Shown here: positions 11,801 through 24,440 of the stretch, in pieces
Numbering within the stretch: position 1 is the stretch's first letter
Layout of the letters: each line of letters begins with the position of its first letter
Source of the DNA: Paragonimus skrjabini miyazakii
Taxonomy: Eukaryota > Platyhelminthes > Trematoda > Plagiorchiida > Troglotrematidae
Direction of reading: 5' to 3'
DNA length: 64,000 nt
NCBI GenBank assembly: GCA_014338405.1
Contig: JTDE01000206.1
Span: 22,426 to 86,425 of the forward strand
Made by a program: the position numbers and the translations under genes
Notes under the pieces: model-generated
What the model was told of the DNA's origin: nothing
Database searches by the model: none
What the model saw: the letters and a program-made list of their open reading frames with translations, nothing else

Positions 11801-13635
11801 ATTTTCACACTAGATCTCCGTTAACTAATCACCCAAACGTGTATTCGGTTACAGTCAAATCACTTAAGGTTAGGACTGTCATGTTTTGGGTTGATTTGAA
11901 CAACCAAGTGTGGTATTCACTAAATTAGCTTTTGAGCATCGTAGTGATTTTACAAGGGAACAATATAACAGTGTTGTTAATTATAAAGCAATCCACTTTT
12001 AGAAAATTTTGGCTTCCGGCACATTTCGACCTTCGCAAAACAGGTTTTTTCATCTGGCACAAAATAACGTGTTCTTTCCAGTTACCACACATGAATATCC
12101 ATCAAAGGAATGTCTCATAAGTGACAAGCATTACGTTCACACCTGATGTACATTCGTAAATAAGAACGAGATGAAAGATGTTATCTTGCGCCGGATAAAA
12201 CGGTATTGTCAAAAAGTTCATAAGGACTAGTTAGCGAAATAGAGCTCAAAATGACAACTTTTACCATAGATAAGAAAAAGATGCAATAAACACACAGTTG
12301 CTTATGGATAATCAGAACCTGTGACGGGGGAACCTACTCCAAGTTCTACTGTTCGTCGTGCCTTCATACAAGCCATTCAACTATCAAACCTATTGTAGAT
12401 GGAACTTACTCTGTATCATTCGAACTTACTCGGCTTCTGGCAGTAACATTATTTACGACAAACTCAGGTGATACTACTGAGAACCTGCATGCTGCTAGCA
12501 GTGCACTAGATACAGCGGTTTTACGAACGAAAAGGAAATTACTGTTAATTGATGCTATGACAGAGAAGTAGAAAATAAAAAGCAGTAGTCAGACAACTTA
12601 CACGTCTTGATCTAATGAATTTGGTCACAAATTTAAATTATATTTCCAGTTATCTTGTGTTAGCTGTAGAATGTTTAATGATCTATGTTTTAGCGTATGC
12701 TTCTAGAGATACTGATGCGACGTTGTTGAACCGAAAAATAAGAAAGCTTTCTTGGTGCCATGCAGAAGGTACTGTTGAGAATGTAAAACCAAATCAAGCA
12801 GAAAACTTGTACACTATTGAAGTCAAATCGATTTCACAAACAATTAGACACCAGAATTGGGACCCTACACTTACCTACAACGACTTCAAGTTTGTCCTAA
12901 CAACAGGTAATGCAGAAACTCCAGACGAACATTGCTAGGGGAGTCACACATTTCCAGGGCATCTTTAGCTACAGATATGTTCACTTCACACTGGTTTATA
13001 CAAAAATGCAAGCTCACTGAGTCATCAAGCCTTATGTAATTATGAACATGGTAGAACGTAGGTTGGCAGCTGGGAATTAACAATTATATTAATGAAAGAT
13101 AATTGGGCACAGTCTCTTAGAAAATAAAGAAGAGGAGTATTCGCTACAATACTAAAGATGGTAAAGGCAAGGAAACTCAAATTCAACTGTAGAGTTGTGA
13201 TTGCGGTAAGTGTCGGGACACTTTCAAAAAGGATGGACACAATGTAACGCCTTGATGCACTTCAGATATACCCTGTTCTTAAGTCTATATCGGACGGACT
13301 CCACAATAGCTCTGAAGTAGAAGAAAATCATCTCGAAGACAATTTGAATATCGAGTCGTGATTTGAGATTCTGCAACTTCTAATAACGTTTTAGACGCAA
13401 GTCACCAAATTAATACGGGAATGTGGCGGTAATTATTAAAGGGCATAAAAATGCACACGAACTGTTTGTTGCTATGACCAACGGAATTGTGGAAATCACA
13501 TGTGATACGAACAGATTTGACATCCCGGGTTCACTGGTGCATGGCAGTTAGACTTGCGTTGGTCTAAAGGACGCACATTTCCGACTATAAACTACGATTC
13601 CTTCTTCTGAGTATATCAAACGCAACGCGATCTAT

Positions 13636-13963
13636 GATATATCTATTCGACTGGTTTTATGGATTTCAGCTGTGACTTGCTTTTAATCTACTTCCGTTCT
13701 ACAGTAGTCAGCAATTAGAACCCTGACTTCAACCTTGTAGGTGTATTTGGTCTTTAGCCTACGTTTAGTACCTCACCTCCAGCGCACCCTGAATACAATG
13801 ATATATCTATTCGACTGGTTTTATGGATTTCAGCTGTGACTTGCTTTTAATCTACTTCCGTTCTACAGTAGTCAGCAATTAGAACCCTGACTTCAACCTT
13901 GTAGGTGTATTTGGTCTTTAGCCTACGTTTAGTACCTCAACTTCAGCGCACCCTGAATACAAC
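13636..13963. repeat. 164-bp tandem duplication (two units)
   Basis: Units 13636-13799 and 13800-13963 both start gatatatctattcgactgg and end cagcgcaccctgaatacaa. They differ at only two positions near the end (acctcacctcc against acctcaacttc). It is therefore recent or an assembly duplication. Confidence 0.9.
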
Positions 13964-16523
13964 CAATTTTCTGTTCCATTATTCGGTTCCGAAGAAGTTT
14001 CTGTGTCGTATTCGAAACTTTGTCAGTTATGACAACCATCGATTACTTGTGATTTATGAACAGTGTATCAGTTGTCCAGCCATTTGATTTGAGTGTTCAA
14101 AAAATGCAAGTTGATTCATAAATTCGTTTCACCCAATTGGATTATTGGTGAATGTACGTATATCTGCAAGTAATTAATGGTGATTTTTAATTTTAGTGAC
14201 ACCACTATTGATCGATTCCGTTTTTGAATGATTCTATCAACATGATCCACTATAATTTTAGCCCTAAACAATACCTTAACATTTAGGGTGAACGTTTTGA
14301 CATTAATGAAAAAATTTCCCTGTGCTCCAAGATGTGGAAGGTTTGAACATTTGTAATGAGTGTGGCGTTGACACAGTATTGCCTCTGTGAACTGTGATCG
14401 TCGTTTCGGGTCGTCCACTCGCCTTTGCTTACCGACTGTTCTGACCTCTCTATACATACCTGTATTTACATTTATCGGTTTGCATTGTATATCGGAGATA
14501 ACAAAGTATACCGCTTAGTAGGTTATTACCACATTTGCAACGCTTGATTAACAGAAGCGTCTATGCAGCTAGCAGTTACGTCTTGGTGATAGTTGTCTTA
14601 CGTGCATCGTATATTTCATGTACGCTGTTGCACCGCGATATCGACTGTATGGACGTAAGTCATCTAGCTGTCATCAGGAGGGGGCTCCAGTGACTCGTAA
14701 TAGGCGAGCAATTCTATGTTCATCGTGTTCAGCTGCTCGCTGTGCATATCGTAGCATATGACCAGTATTTATCTGCTGTCACTTCTCATTTTTATCCACC
14801 TGGTTGTTCGACTAATATCTAAACTTTTATATACGAGGAGTGGTGGTATGGTCTACTGTGTGGGCGTAAAGGCAACGTCAGCGTGTCTGCTATGTACGGA
14901 CGTTTGCATGATTCACCATTCATGCCGCAGAAGTGTATGTACGTTTATCTTTGTCTGCGTCCGAGTGGACTGGATCACTGGAGCATACTTATTGGACAGT
15001 GAATTCTAAGGGTATCTATGCTTACTTGTAAGTAACACTGAACGGTTGATTCTGTCTTCTGTGACACATGTCCATCGTTTGCCTCTATACGACTTAACCT
15101 AATTTTGGTCAAATCACTTTTACTGATGAGTTGTAGAAGATCGTTGTTCATACACGTTGAACCTCACCCTCACAACTGGCATATTTCTCTAGACTCTGTG
15201 TTAAATGTACTAATCGTATCCTACTAGTGGTTAAGATGCCAACAAAACGTCGCGGTTTAACAGAAATCTTGTTTAACAGTAGCCACTTTCTGACACTGTT
15301 CTTTTCAACTATGGTCGGATGTACCCGCTTGTCAGATGGGTGATATTGCCGACACAGACTAACCTTAAAACTTATAATCTGTAAAAGTTTTGGTTTGAGT
15401 TTACTTTGATGACTGGAAAGATTTACTCTAACTCACGATATGGTTAAGGTAAGGTGTTATCAGATCAAGATATCACCTATTCAATGGTTACTAGCATTGT
15501 TTGAACCCAGGCGGTATGAATGAGTTTTTCGGTAATCTGATGGACAAGATGGAACTCATAAAGTGGTTTCAAAAATAGCGTTCTCAGATACTGAAAACTG
15601 AAGGATTCCGTTCAGCTGTGAACATTACTTTGAACTTGACATTCCATGGGCACTTCTGTTCACATGCTGATTCACTGGATAACCTTTGCGTTAAGGACAC
15701 AGTTCATATTCATATGGTTGATGCATAAATGGACAACGATTGATAATAATTGACTAGCAAAATTGTCGCGGTTATGATGATCTGTAACTAGTTTGACAAT
15801 TTTGAGACTTGAGATGTTTTTCTTCTATGAAACTACACATGTTCACTGTGAGCAATAGATCGGCTGTGGAACAAGGGAATCGTGTGGTACTCCAAACGAA
15901 GCAACATTGTTTAAGCTCAGCTTGGCAACATAGTATATGCATTTTGTACAGATAAAATTTAACTGATCAAATTAAAAAAAGGTTTTCTGAATCAGTCTAC
16001 TGAAACAAAGAAGACTGTGTGGAACAATTGCCAAATGTGACGGATTATATTTTGGGGAACAGGGTTTGGTAGATGATAATGTTCTTGGAATTCCGCACTG
16101 CTGCTTTGCACAAACACCTGAGTTGAAAACTGGTTTGTTTAGACAGTAGTAATATGAAGTTTGCGGTTGTCAATCCAAAGGAAATTTGAATCCCGGGGGT
16201 CGTTGAGAAAGTTATTCAAACATGAATATAGATTTTCTTACAAAATCAGTGTTGATACGAACAAGAAGAGTGGGACTAGAAATGAAAGCAGTTATGGGCG
16301 CGCGATTAATCCGCTCAACAGTCCACACATGTGAGTTTACAATGGACATAACAATAGAAGTTACGTATGCAGGCCTTCTATTATATCACAGTCGAGTAGA
16401 GTGAACTGTATAATGCGTTTGTCTGTTGGGAAGCAGACGAATCATGAAGTCGTTATTAGTAAACGCTTCGAGATAATGAGATCTTTGTGACTTAGATGAC
16501 TCCTTTTAAACAGAGGTGTAATG

Positions 16524-17925
16524 TTAAGTAACAGTGTCATTTGCTGAAACGTACATCGTGGTTGTGTTAGGCAGCAATCTCATCCCTAAGCCGAGCATCG
16601 AGGTAGCATTATGATCCAACACAGGCTGACTTATCTGACAAACAGATGGGAAGGAGCTTGGCATCGTATAGGATATACTTTGAATTGACTGGCCTTGATC
16701 GTTCACGCCTGAACCACATGGGCTTACAGGAGGAAGCATATCGCGTTCCATCAAACTTCCAAAGCCGTTCGTACCGGAATCCTGACCGGTAGAATCGTTC
16801 TGAGTAACATAATGCTCAAACCAAGTTTGTTTGTCTGGCGTGAATAACTCTGGACAATGACCGTTTTCCGATGATTCATTTTTCCGTTCAAGCGCCGTCC
16901 GTAGATGATATCCGTGATCACCGTTCAAGATAGGGGTTGCTACACACGTTTTAGGACTGGAACACGAAGAAGATGCAGATGTGGAGAGTTTAAGCAGACC
17001 CTGGGTGGTTAGTTTGCACTGCCATCGGGAAAGCTGCTTATAACAATCGTCAAACCTTGGTCGTCGCTCTGGTTCATCAGCCCAACAATTTGCCATGAAC
17101 TTGTACACTTCTCTTGGGCATCCGAATGGACAAGGGAGAATTTGTTTTGATCGTATCAAGTCGAGTACATCCGCATCCGAATAATTTGCATAGGGTCTTT
17201 GTCCACCGGACCAAACCTCCCACATCAAAACACCGAAAGCCCATATGTCAGATTCCACGGTAAATTTCCCATAGAGAATGGAATCTAAAGGCATCCAACG
17301 GATCGGAAACATAAGGCTGTTTGTATGGATCCGATAGTAGTCATTCGCATAACAATCACGAGCCAACCCCAGATCGGTAATTTTGCAAAACAGCTGGTCG
17401 TTCAACACAAGCACATTACGCGCCGCTAAATCTCTGTGCACAAACCTGTGACTAGATAGATATTCCATCCCCGATGATACCTGCGAAAGAACGTGCACTT
17501 TTTCCGCGTCTGTAAGAGGTGAACTGGTTGGTTGGAAACGATCATGGCTCATCAGGTGGCTGGTACGCCGCAAGGCAAGCAATTCGCACAGATCCATATA
17601 CTGTCTGATTTCGAAGATCATGCACCATGGGGGGTGTTGCATACTCACTCCAAACAAACTCAGCACATTCGGATGATTCAGTTCAGCAATAAGGTCGGCC
17701 TCTCGTTGAAAATCAGCTTGCAGAGTAGCAGGTGAACCGGCTGAAAGTGTTTTGACGACGACAGAAATGGGCAGGCCATTCTCGTACGCGTTGTTCGGGA
17801 GAAGTTCGGCCTTGTAGACTGGTCCAAACACACCTTGGCCAAATTGCTTTCCAAATCTGTTGATAAAATGGCAAGAGGTATACCCATTGGGATGGGCTTT
17901 AGTTTCCAGTACTCGGCTAATTTTG
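16524..17925 (-). CDS. ROR: ROR-family receptor tyrosine kinase, last coding exon (kinase domain and C-terminal tail)
   Basis: This exon encodes the intracellular tyrosine kinase domain and a C-terminal tail of about 170 residues. Numbering follows the seven-exon model. Visible are the glycine loop GQGVFG (about 747-752), the VAIK-type lysine in VVVKTL (about 776), the helix-C glutamate in QREADL (about 793), HRDLAARN (about 881-888), DLG in place of DFG (902-904), and the activation loop with YANDYY followed by PIRWMP. DLG, GMEYLSSHRFVH, YGKF..ESDIW and the RRPRF-to-SRWQ end are typical of ROR kinases rather than Trk or MuSK, which have DFG. The 3' splice site is a TAG at 17928-17926. It restores frame with the upstream exon as a split CGC codon. 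Stop TAA is at 16524-16526. The tail is rich in Ser, Thr and Asn and has no recognised motif. No AATAAA was seen within 500 bases downstream. Reading into 17926-17951 is intron. Confidence 0.95.
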
Positions 17926-18802
17926 CTAGGTTCACACAACAGTAAGGTCACATTACATTAGTAAACAGTATCTTTTTGGGTGTTTACTGATGTACTTGCG
18001 GCTAAAGTGATGATATTTCCTACTTTAATACTCCTAAAGAGATCAGTGCCATAAAACACAACGGGTAAGGTTTTCACCGGATATAGTGATGATATTCATA
18101 ATAATGTACTGGAGTGTGCCAGCTAGTCCGAGCTCTTCAAAAATGTTCCTTGTAATTGTGGTGATCTTCCTTCAGTTAGAACGAAGGAACCGTTAATAGC
18201 AGCATGAACACTTATTCTTAAACAAGCATGTTGTTGAAACAGTCTAATTGAAATCACGCATTCTGTTCATTTCAGCTCAACTGGGACCAGATTAAACAGT
18301 ATATTTTTTTAAAATTACTCAACCTGGTACTGAAAATCAGTTTGCCTGTTTGTATGGAAATCTCGTGAGTAGAAGGATAATTGAGATTAGAATAATCATC
18401 TCCAGCTGAATTCTGGGATAGACATGATTAACAATTAGGTAACCAACCAATTTCGAAAGTTCTCACCAGTGGGCTGTAGTTTTCGTACGTAACATAAGAA
18501 ATTGTCCGCCCAGTGTGTCCACAACATTGTAACCAACTCAAAATTGATGGAACTATTGAGTGACCAAATAAGACAATATGTGAAACTAGATTACTGGACA
18601 GCAGAGTTCTTACTCATCTGTATAAGGCGAGCATCCCAAAATTGACAGAACTCGTAAATAATAAGGTGTTTCCTAGCACAACATACCTAACTAGGCTAAC
18701 CGGTGTTCAGGAACATCAATTCACAAGAGAACAACAAGTGATTAACTGAAATGATATGTGTTAGAAAACACGATTCTGAAATATCAAACAAAATTGGCGT
18801 AC
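17926..18802 (-). other. ROR last intron (877 bp)
   Basis: GTACGC donor and TAG acceptor, phase 2. No repeat or RNA was recognised inside. Confidence 0.85.
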
Positions 18803-19964
18803 CGTAACTGCGAAATCGGGTACTCTGTAGGACGTGGTCTACATTCGTCCGCATCGGCCCTCGAGTATGTAACACCGTCACAATCAGCTTCGGCATCAGT
18901 CAAACGAATTATTGACCCAGGAAGCCTGGTGAACAGAAATGCGTTTGATCCGGAATCTCTCAAAGTTGTATAGGCAGTAGGACTGTCGGTAACCAGATTT
19001 GTCGTTTGGGGGCCAATGGTATTCATTTGTGTTCCAAACGGGATCATTCCGTTAGTGTTCTGATGATATCCTTGCAGTACATGCGTCCCTAAGCGTCCCA
19101 TCGGGGAGCAGTCGATGGTTGTTTGAATAAGATGTGAGTTTGCTAACGATTGCACACTGGTATTGGATATTCCAAGAGGTTCTGGTGGAGGTGGCGCTGG
19201 TGCATTTGGTGGTGGTAATGGAGGTTTCACATAATTCGGGGCTTGGTATTGATGATATGCGGCTACGGAACCGTTAATAAGATTGCGATTCACTCCTGGT
19301 GTAGACGTTATTGTTGGATGCACGCACGAGTTTAAAAAATCGCTGGCCGGGGCCACCTGGCTATGCGGTCCTGATGATTGACTATGCTGTCCATTGGAGA
19401 GTGGACCAAGGACTGTCATCAAATTGTTTGAAGAGTTAGACTGGGGAAGTCGGGTATTGTGTCTTGGACTATAAGCAACGGCATAACTATCTTCAGGGTT
19501 GGACAATAATCTACCCCTTTTCGATACTTTAGATCCCATTCCAGGTACGTGACGTTTTTTATGAATACTGAAGTCTTTTGGTCCGCCAACACCTTGACCA
19601 CGAGGGTACCTATCACCGGTTTGACCACACCCTATTCCATTCAATCTGCCAAACCCATTAGCAGCTCGTGATCTGCCGAACAGACCCGGCCCGTCTGTCT
19701 GTATTCGAGGTGAACTGCCGCAATTCCGTCGGCATAAAAAACAGAAAACGAGCAAGATGAATCCAACTAGAAACAGAACACCAACAGCAATGAACAGTGG
19801 GACCAAATCCGGCCCAGTGCGTGCAGTATCATACGTTTGCTTGCCACCCATTTTCGTTGGATCCTCTGGAGAGCTCGGCTCCTGCACGGATTCATTCGAA
19901 TTGTCCGTTTCGCTCCCCTTGACATTAAATTCATCCTCAAACACGACATCTTCTATCGAGGATC
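18803..19964 (-). CDS. ROR: ROR-family receptor, exon with transmembrane helix and long proline-rich juxtamembrane region
   Basis: This exon begins after a strong polypyrimidine tract and TTTAG (19965-19970) and ends at a GTACGC donor (18802). It has 1162 nt and phase 1 in, phase 2 out. The kinase exon supplies the third base of the split codon. The encoded order is an acidic Ser/Glu-rich extracellular stalk with an N-E-S glycosylation sequon, then one transmembrane helix (VPLFIAVGVLFLVGFILLVF) followed by the stop-transfer CRRN. About 330 residues of cytoplasmic sequence rich in Ser, Asn, Gly and Pro come next, with a polyproline run KPPLPPPNAPAPPPPEP. The exon ends ISQLR, which joins the kinase exon. 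Vertebrate ROR juxtamembrane segments are only about 45 residues, so this one is unusually long. The polyproline run could bind SH3, WW or EVH1 domains (inference). The open frame upstream to 20142 is intron read-through. Confidence 0.9.
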
Positions 19965-21054
19965 CTAAATGAAGTGCAAGAAGAGCAAAGTTAACTGACT
20001 GACTGGCTGATCGCATTGTGTTCCCACCTAGTACATTCGTTGAATGTTCATTACCTACCCTGATTACCTCATCACTCCTTATTAGTAATTTATTGCAGCA
20101 AGTGCAGAATAAAAATGAATCCTTGAATGTAATAAGCACCATCAGGTCAACATAATAAAGAACATTTTATAAAACACATCCAACAGAATCAAGACTTTCG
20201 GTTGCCGGTTCGAAGACTATAGTTGGGCATTAGATTGCAGATTCACAACCCCGTCCCATTGCCTGCATCACCTCATTGAGGGTTAGATCAAGAAGGAGGC
20301 CTAACTCGCTGGAATGGAGATTTCGGTAACCAAATGACCATTGAGACTCGCTTGACGACAGGGTTTAGAAGTTGTGCGCCATATGCCATTAAACTTAGTC
20401 ACATTAAAATTAATCATAAGTATTCAGTATACTTAATTGTTTATCTGCAAATATGCATTTGTAACGGTAGTAGAGCAGGAGGTGCGTGTCGCCAATTCAC
20501 AGTTGGTGGTAGCTGCTTATCTACGGTTGAGCAGGTATGACCGAGTCACCGTGCGTTCAGCGAGAACGTCAGACAACGTATGTAGTACGAACATGTTCTT
20601 ATATAACAATCCTCCTTGTCTTCGAGTTCGCCAACTTGGCACTTACTGTTTACATCACTTCACCGCTTGCAACATTCAACTACAGGGCCCTGGTCTGATG
20701 AAAAAGACACCATGTAGGTCGCACAGTGAAATCGTAAGTGTGGGTGAAATAGTTGACAGGTAGAAGGACTTCCATTACCCCGACCGAAACCCGAAGGACA
20801 AGGAATGGCGATTGTTGGAGGCGTTGTCAACTATGGCACGAGATTTCAGCCGGGGTCCTCTAGGTACGGAGGTTATTATCACCTGAACATACCGAATAAC
20901 TTCTATTTTTGTGCACCCCAAGTATTCGTGTTTCTATGCCTATTTCTTTAATAAGCATTGCGTTATATGCATATATTTCATATATAAAATGCGAATGAAT
21001 ATATAATTGTGTTAATATTTATATAGCAGAAATTATTCTATGAAATACTACTCC

Positions 21055-21204
21055 TCTAATCAGATCTCGTTCGTCTGGTCTCATGAAGCTTTACAGGAAT
21101 GGAGACTTCTGAGTGACCATCCACAAACGAACTGCTGTCCAGAATGCGTAACGCTGGTTCGATGCTTTGAAGCTGACAATCATTTTTGTGACAAAAAGAA
21201 TTAA
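21055..21204 (+). other. Small cysteine-rich open frame with a good upstream splice acceptor
   Basis: After the acceptor-like tactcctctaatcag, the plus strand reads SFVWSHEALQEWRLLS, then HPQTNCCPECVTLVRCF, then NHFCDKKN and stop. Five cysteines in 25 residues is unusual for chance sequence. No partner exon, start or family is recognised. It is antisense inside a ROR intron and may be a repeat. Confidence 0.2.
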
Positions 21205-22202
21205 TTAGCAGGACAACTTGGATTTGTAAGTTCTATCCAGAATTGTTCATGATTTAACTCAGCTTCTGGCACAGATTGAATAATGTTGATTGAAAAACAT
21301 TCAGTATAGAGTAACACATGAAACAACAATGCTTACCATCCATAGAGGCTGGTATGGGCTGCCCGATTGAACGGCAAATATGTGTTCGATCGTCTGTATA
21401 CTGAGGTAAACGCGTGCAATCCATTTTCATTTCAGGAACTACATATAAGCGAGAAGATAATAAACGTCAGTACAGTGGAAATCTGGGTTCCATCCGACTT
21501 TACTGCTCAATACTGTTACAAGCCAAAAATAACTACCTATTGTTTCTTACTTATGAGTAGTGAAAATTGTTTTATAAAAATGTTAATCGGGATGAGACTC
21601 ATGGATCCATGCTGCACTGCAAAAGGTTGCCAGATTGCAGTTTCTTATCGTCAACGTAGGGTAGCTTGTTTTTCAGTCAAACTGATTGCACCAAATCGTT
21701 ATTAAGCCGTACATCAACCTAATAACGGATTGCGCATACTGACAAGGAGTAGGAGGACCGTTTTCAACACGGCAGGCTGACCTCGGGTTCAGTTAATCAG
21801 TAGTGCACATGAAGCAAATATGTAATGAGTGCTATATTCAGCTTTCAAGACAACTATTCGTAAGTGTACATGTTTGCCGGCCTATCAATACATACATAGT
21901 ATATCTGTGCGCAAATGCTGCTATCAAGATATGCACAGCACTTACTGCCGCTACCTGTACTGAAAACGTATTTTTATGGCTAACACGACCATCGAATTAA
22001 AAGAACAGGTTGCTTTTACTTCCGAGAGGAGAAGAAAATGCCCCTACTGGGATACATTTTTTATTAAACCTGGAAAACCTTTGGAAAAATGACCCCATTA
22101 TCACTTTCCAGGATAATATTTCTTTGGGATACGGAGTATGCAGCTGCAACCGTGAAATGAATTGCCAAAAATGTAACCATAAATTGAAAATTATCTACGG
22201 TT

Positions 22203-22595
22203 GATCGCAGCTGTCGCATTCAAATAAACGTTCCAGTTGACCCCTTTATAAACAAGCACTACATTCAAGACTCGCTCTCAGGGCTCACCAGTAGTGCATA
22301 TCCTTGTCATGGCCTGCAAGAGAACTCCAGCCACGCCTTCAAGAAGCAACCGTGATGAGCACACATTGGGCACGACCGAATCATCATATCTGGGCGCTCA
22401 GCCACATTCACTTGTGAATAATAATCAGGTTCCCCGACCACTTCGAGTGGAGACGCACTAACTGTTGCGTTGACTCCAATCTATGATCCATTGACTAGGA
22501 CTTCTCTCCAGGTTGAACTCACAGGAATCGTTAATTTGTTGAGCGGTATTTTGATTACTGATGAGTAGTGTGGGATTCTGGTTTTCATATGAGTA
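22203..22595 (-). mobile_element. tRNA-derived SINE, family A, copy 2 (long form)
   Basis: Matches 43005-43400 over its whole length, including about 170 bp beyond the usual tRNA-like end (gggcacgaccgaatcatcat onward). The family has a long version or was co-inserted with a companion sequence. A third copy lies inverted about 100 bp away. Confidence 0.7.
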
Positions 22596-22697
22596 CCCCA
22601 TGTAAAATCGATTGAAATTAACAGGACAGTTAACGTGTCTGCTTTGGAGGCGATCGGCTACCTCATCATCACTCATCAGCTAATATGGAGGAGCGTT

Positions 22698-22950
22698 CAG
22701 ATATCCTGATTCGGTCGTGCCTGATGTGTGATCACCACAGTTGCTTCATGAAATCGTGGCCGGAGTTCTAGTTGACACCGTGGCAAGGATACGCACTGTT
22801 GACGAGCTCTAAGGAGAGGGAAACTTGAGTCTAGTACTTGTTTTCAAAGTGGCCAACTGGAAAGTTTATGTGAATGCAACAGCTGTGATCAGCTGTGGGT
22901 GATTTTTAATTTACGTGGAAACCAAAACCTCCTACTACTCATCAGCAAAG
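22698..22950 (+). mobile_element. tRNA-derived SINE, family A, copy 3 (plus strand)
   Basis: Plus-strand copy starting near cagatatcctgattcggtcg and ending in gggtgattttta and ctactactcatcag. The tRNA-like head (B-box-like ggagttctagttgac) comes first and the tail last, which defines the orientation of the family. Confidence 0.7.
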
Positions 22951-23964
22951 TTCAACTGCTTTAAGTAGTGTCACAGTAACCAGATGGGTCCAAACAAGGA
23001 AAAGATTGGTCATGGAAGGAACATTCGAACTATAGCATCAATAAACTGGAAGGCGGTATATTTGCGTTCTGAACCAAATTCTGCTTGTTTTTTTAACTGT
23101 CAACCACTCTGAAAGTTTTGTGCGCGCTTCAGTCCTAGAATGAATCATTCGAACGACACAGTGCTTGTGTGGTTCGTATGTGGATAACCACGAATAGATC
23201 AGCAGTCAATTTATCTACCTTTGTGATTGTTTATGGTTTTGTTTTCCTGCCAAATAACCATGATAATGATCATAATGGCATCGACGAAACAATACAGTCG
23301 AACACTCCGAAGGAAAAACGTTCGCAGTTTCTCTATCGAAGTTAGAATCGAAAGCATGGGATGTAGATAGATGCGTTTTAGGTCGTTTTGATCGGTTCTT
23401 ATTTATGAATTCACCAGATAAAACGAACCATGGGTAAGAAAGAGAGCGGCATGGGGACTGAAGAGTTTGATCGATAGTCCATGTGGATGTCAATTTTTAT
23501 CTTGCCTCAGCAACGGACAAAATAAAATGATCAACAAAAACACATGAAGATACGATGCACATTTACATCAGTTTGAAAGTTGTAACATCACTCGATCGAT
23601 CACTTCTTAAAAGCAACTGATAGACGGAAGTTTTGAAAGTTAAGATGGCACAAATGATCAAATGGAAAAAGTGTGAAGGTTTTATGAGTGGGAAGAAGAT
23701 AGAAATTGGTTTCAGGTAATGGGGTTGATGTTTGGTGCTAAGCGTGTTTGCTTGTCAGCCACACTAGACAATGCGATTTGTGTGGTATCATTCAACGAGA
23801 GTACTGTGGTTCAGACATTCCACCTTTCGATAGGTGGTTATTCGGTAAACTGGGCTGATGTAACTGGACAACAGTGTTACAGTCAAGAACAATTATACTA
23901 TCGTACATCGATTCTACTTCTTAAAGGGTGTTAGTGCAGAAAATGTGACAAGAGCAGAATAATT

Positions 23965-24125
23965 AACATTACTGATAAGTGCTGTATCAGATTTTATAAT
24001 TTTAGGGGAAACTTATTCGCGAACATTCTAGGTTTCGGCTGGATTCGGACCAGAGCCAGAAACAGCACGCCCGGACGTAAGAAATGTTGTACAAACTGAT
24101 TTACGAAGTCACGCCGGAAGTTCAG
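23965..24125 (-). mobile_element. tRNA-like SINE, family B
   Basis: The minus strand carries ctggtccgaatccagc (B-box) and downstream a tail with cacttatcagtaat. The same order (ggttcgaatccagc, then acttatcaggg) occurs at 37050-37195, so the two are copies of one family. An opposite-strand copy lies about 300 bp away. Confidence 0.5.
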
Positions 24126-24329
24126 AAATTTCCCCTAAAACAATCAAATCTACCACACCACTTGTCAGTAATACGGTTTCAACATCTATCAGTGATGTTA
24201 TTGGACTTCGACGTAAACCGACTCAGAAAGCCTGCTTGGGTAGGCTGTCTGCTGAGTTATTTAGTCGACTGCATAAGAAACGGTTGGTTGGGTAGGTAAC
24301 TGTATCCAAATGTGAAACCTCTAGTCATC

Positions 24330-24440
24330 CGAAGTGACCTCGCAGCTCAGCTAGAAGAGCATTTGCCACATCTGGACATACTGCTTCTCTCGTTGATTCG
24401 AATCCAGCCGGAGTCCAGAGTGGTCGCAATTGGGTCTTCT
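24330..24440 (+). mobile_element. tRNA-like SINE, family B, plus-strand copy
   Basis: The plus strand shows cgcagctcagctagaagagc (A-box region), then gttgattcgaatccagcc (B-box) about 50 bases later. It is similar in order and wording to the minus-strand copy at 37.1 kb. Lack of a pairing acceptor stem excludes a functional tRNA. Confidence 0.52.

Larger units (their letters stand above)
9851..16523. other. Region 3' of the ROR gene, no gene recognised
   Basis: This is 6.7 kb without a supported gene. It holds the tRNA-like element at 11.7 kb and the tandem duplication at 13.6 kb. The longest frames (11155-11457 minus, 12615-12938 plus, 14116-14457 minus) show no family motif and no convincing splice sites. 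The 3' untranslated region of ROR must lie at the right end, but no canonical polyadenylation signal was seen near 16.0-16.5 kb. Confidence 0.45.

Noticed and set aside
12615..12938. 107-codon plus-strand frame
   Set aside because: No domain, no splice context and ordinary base composition. Frames of this size are expected by chance at this A+T content over 64 kb.
19965..20142. Apparent 59-codon N-terminal extension of the transmembrane exon's open frame
   Set aside because: It lies upstream of a strong pyrimidine tract and TTTAG acceptor, has no family similarity and is intron read-through.
23215..23493. Minus-strand 92-codon frame with acceptor-like CTTCAG and donor-like GTAGAT, considered as the missing kringle/CRD exon
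   Set aside because: Entry phase 0 and exit phase 2 do not fit the phase-1 exons on either side. Read in the required phase it meets a stop, and the cysteine pattern is not that of a kringle.
24330..24440. Functional tRNA gene
   Set aside because: A and B boxes are good but there is no acceptor-stem pairing, and the same text recurs as a dispersed repeat.
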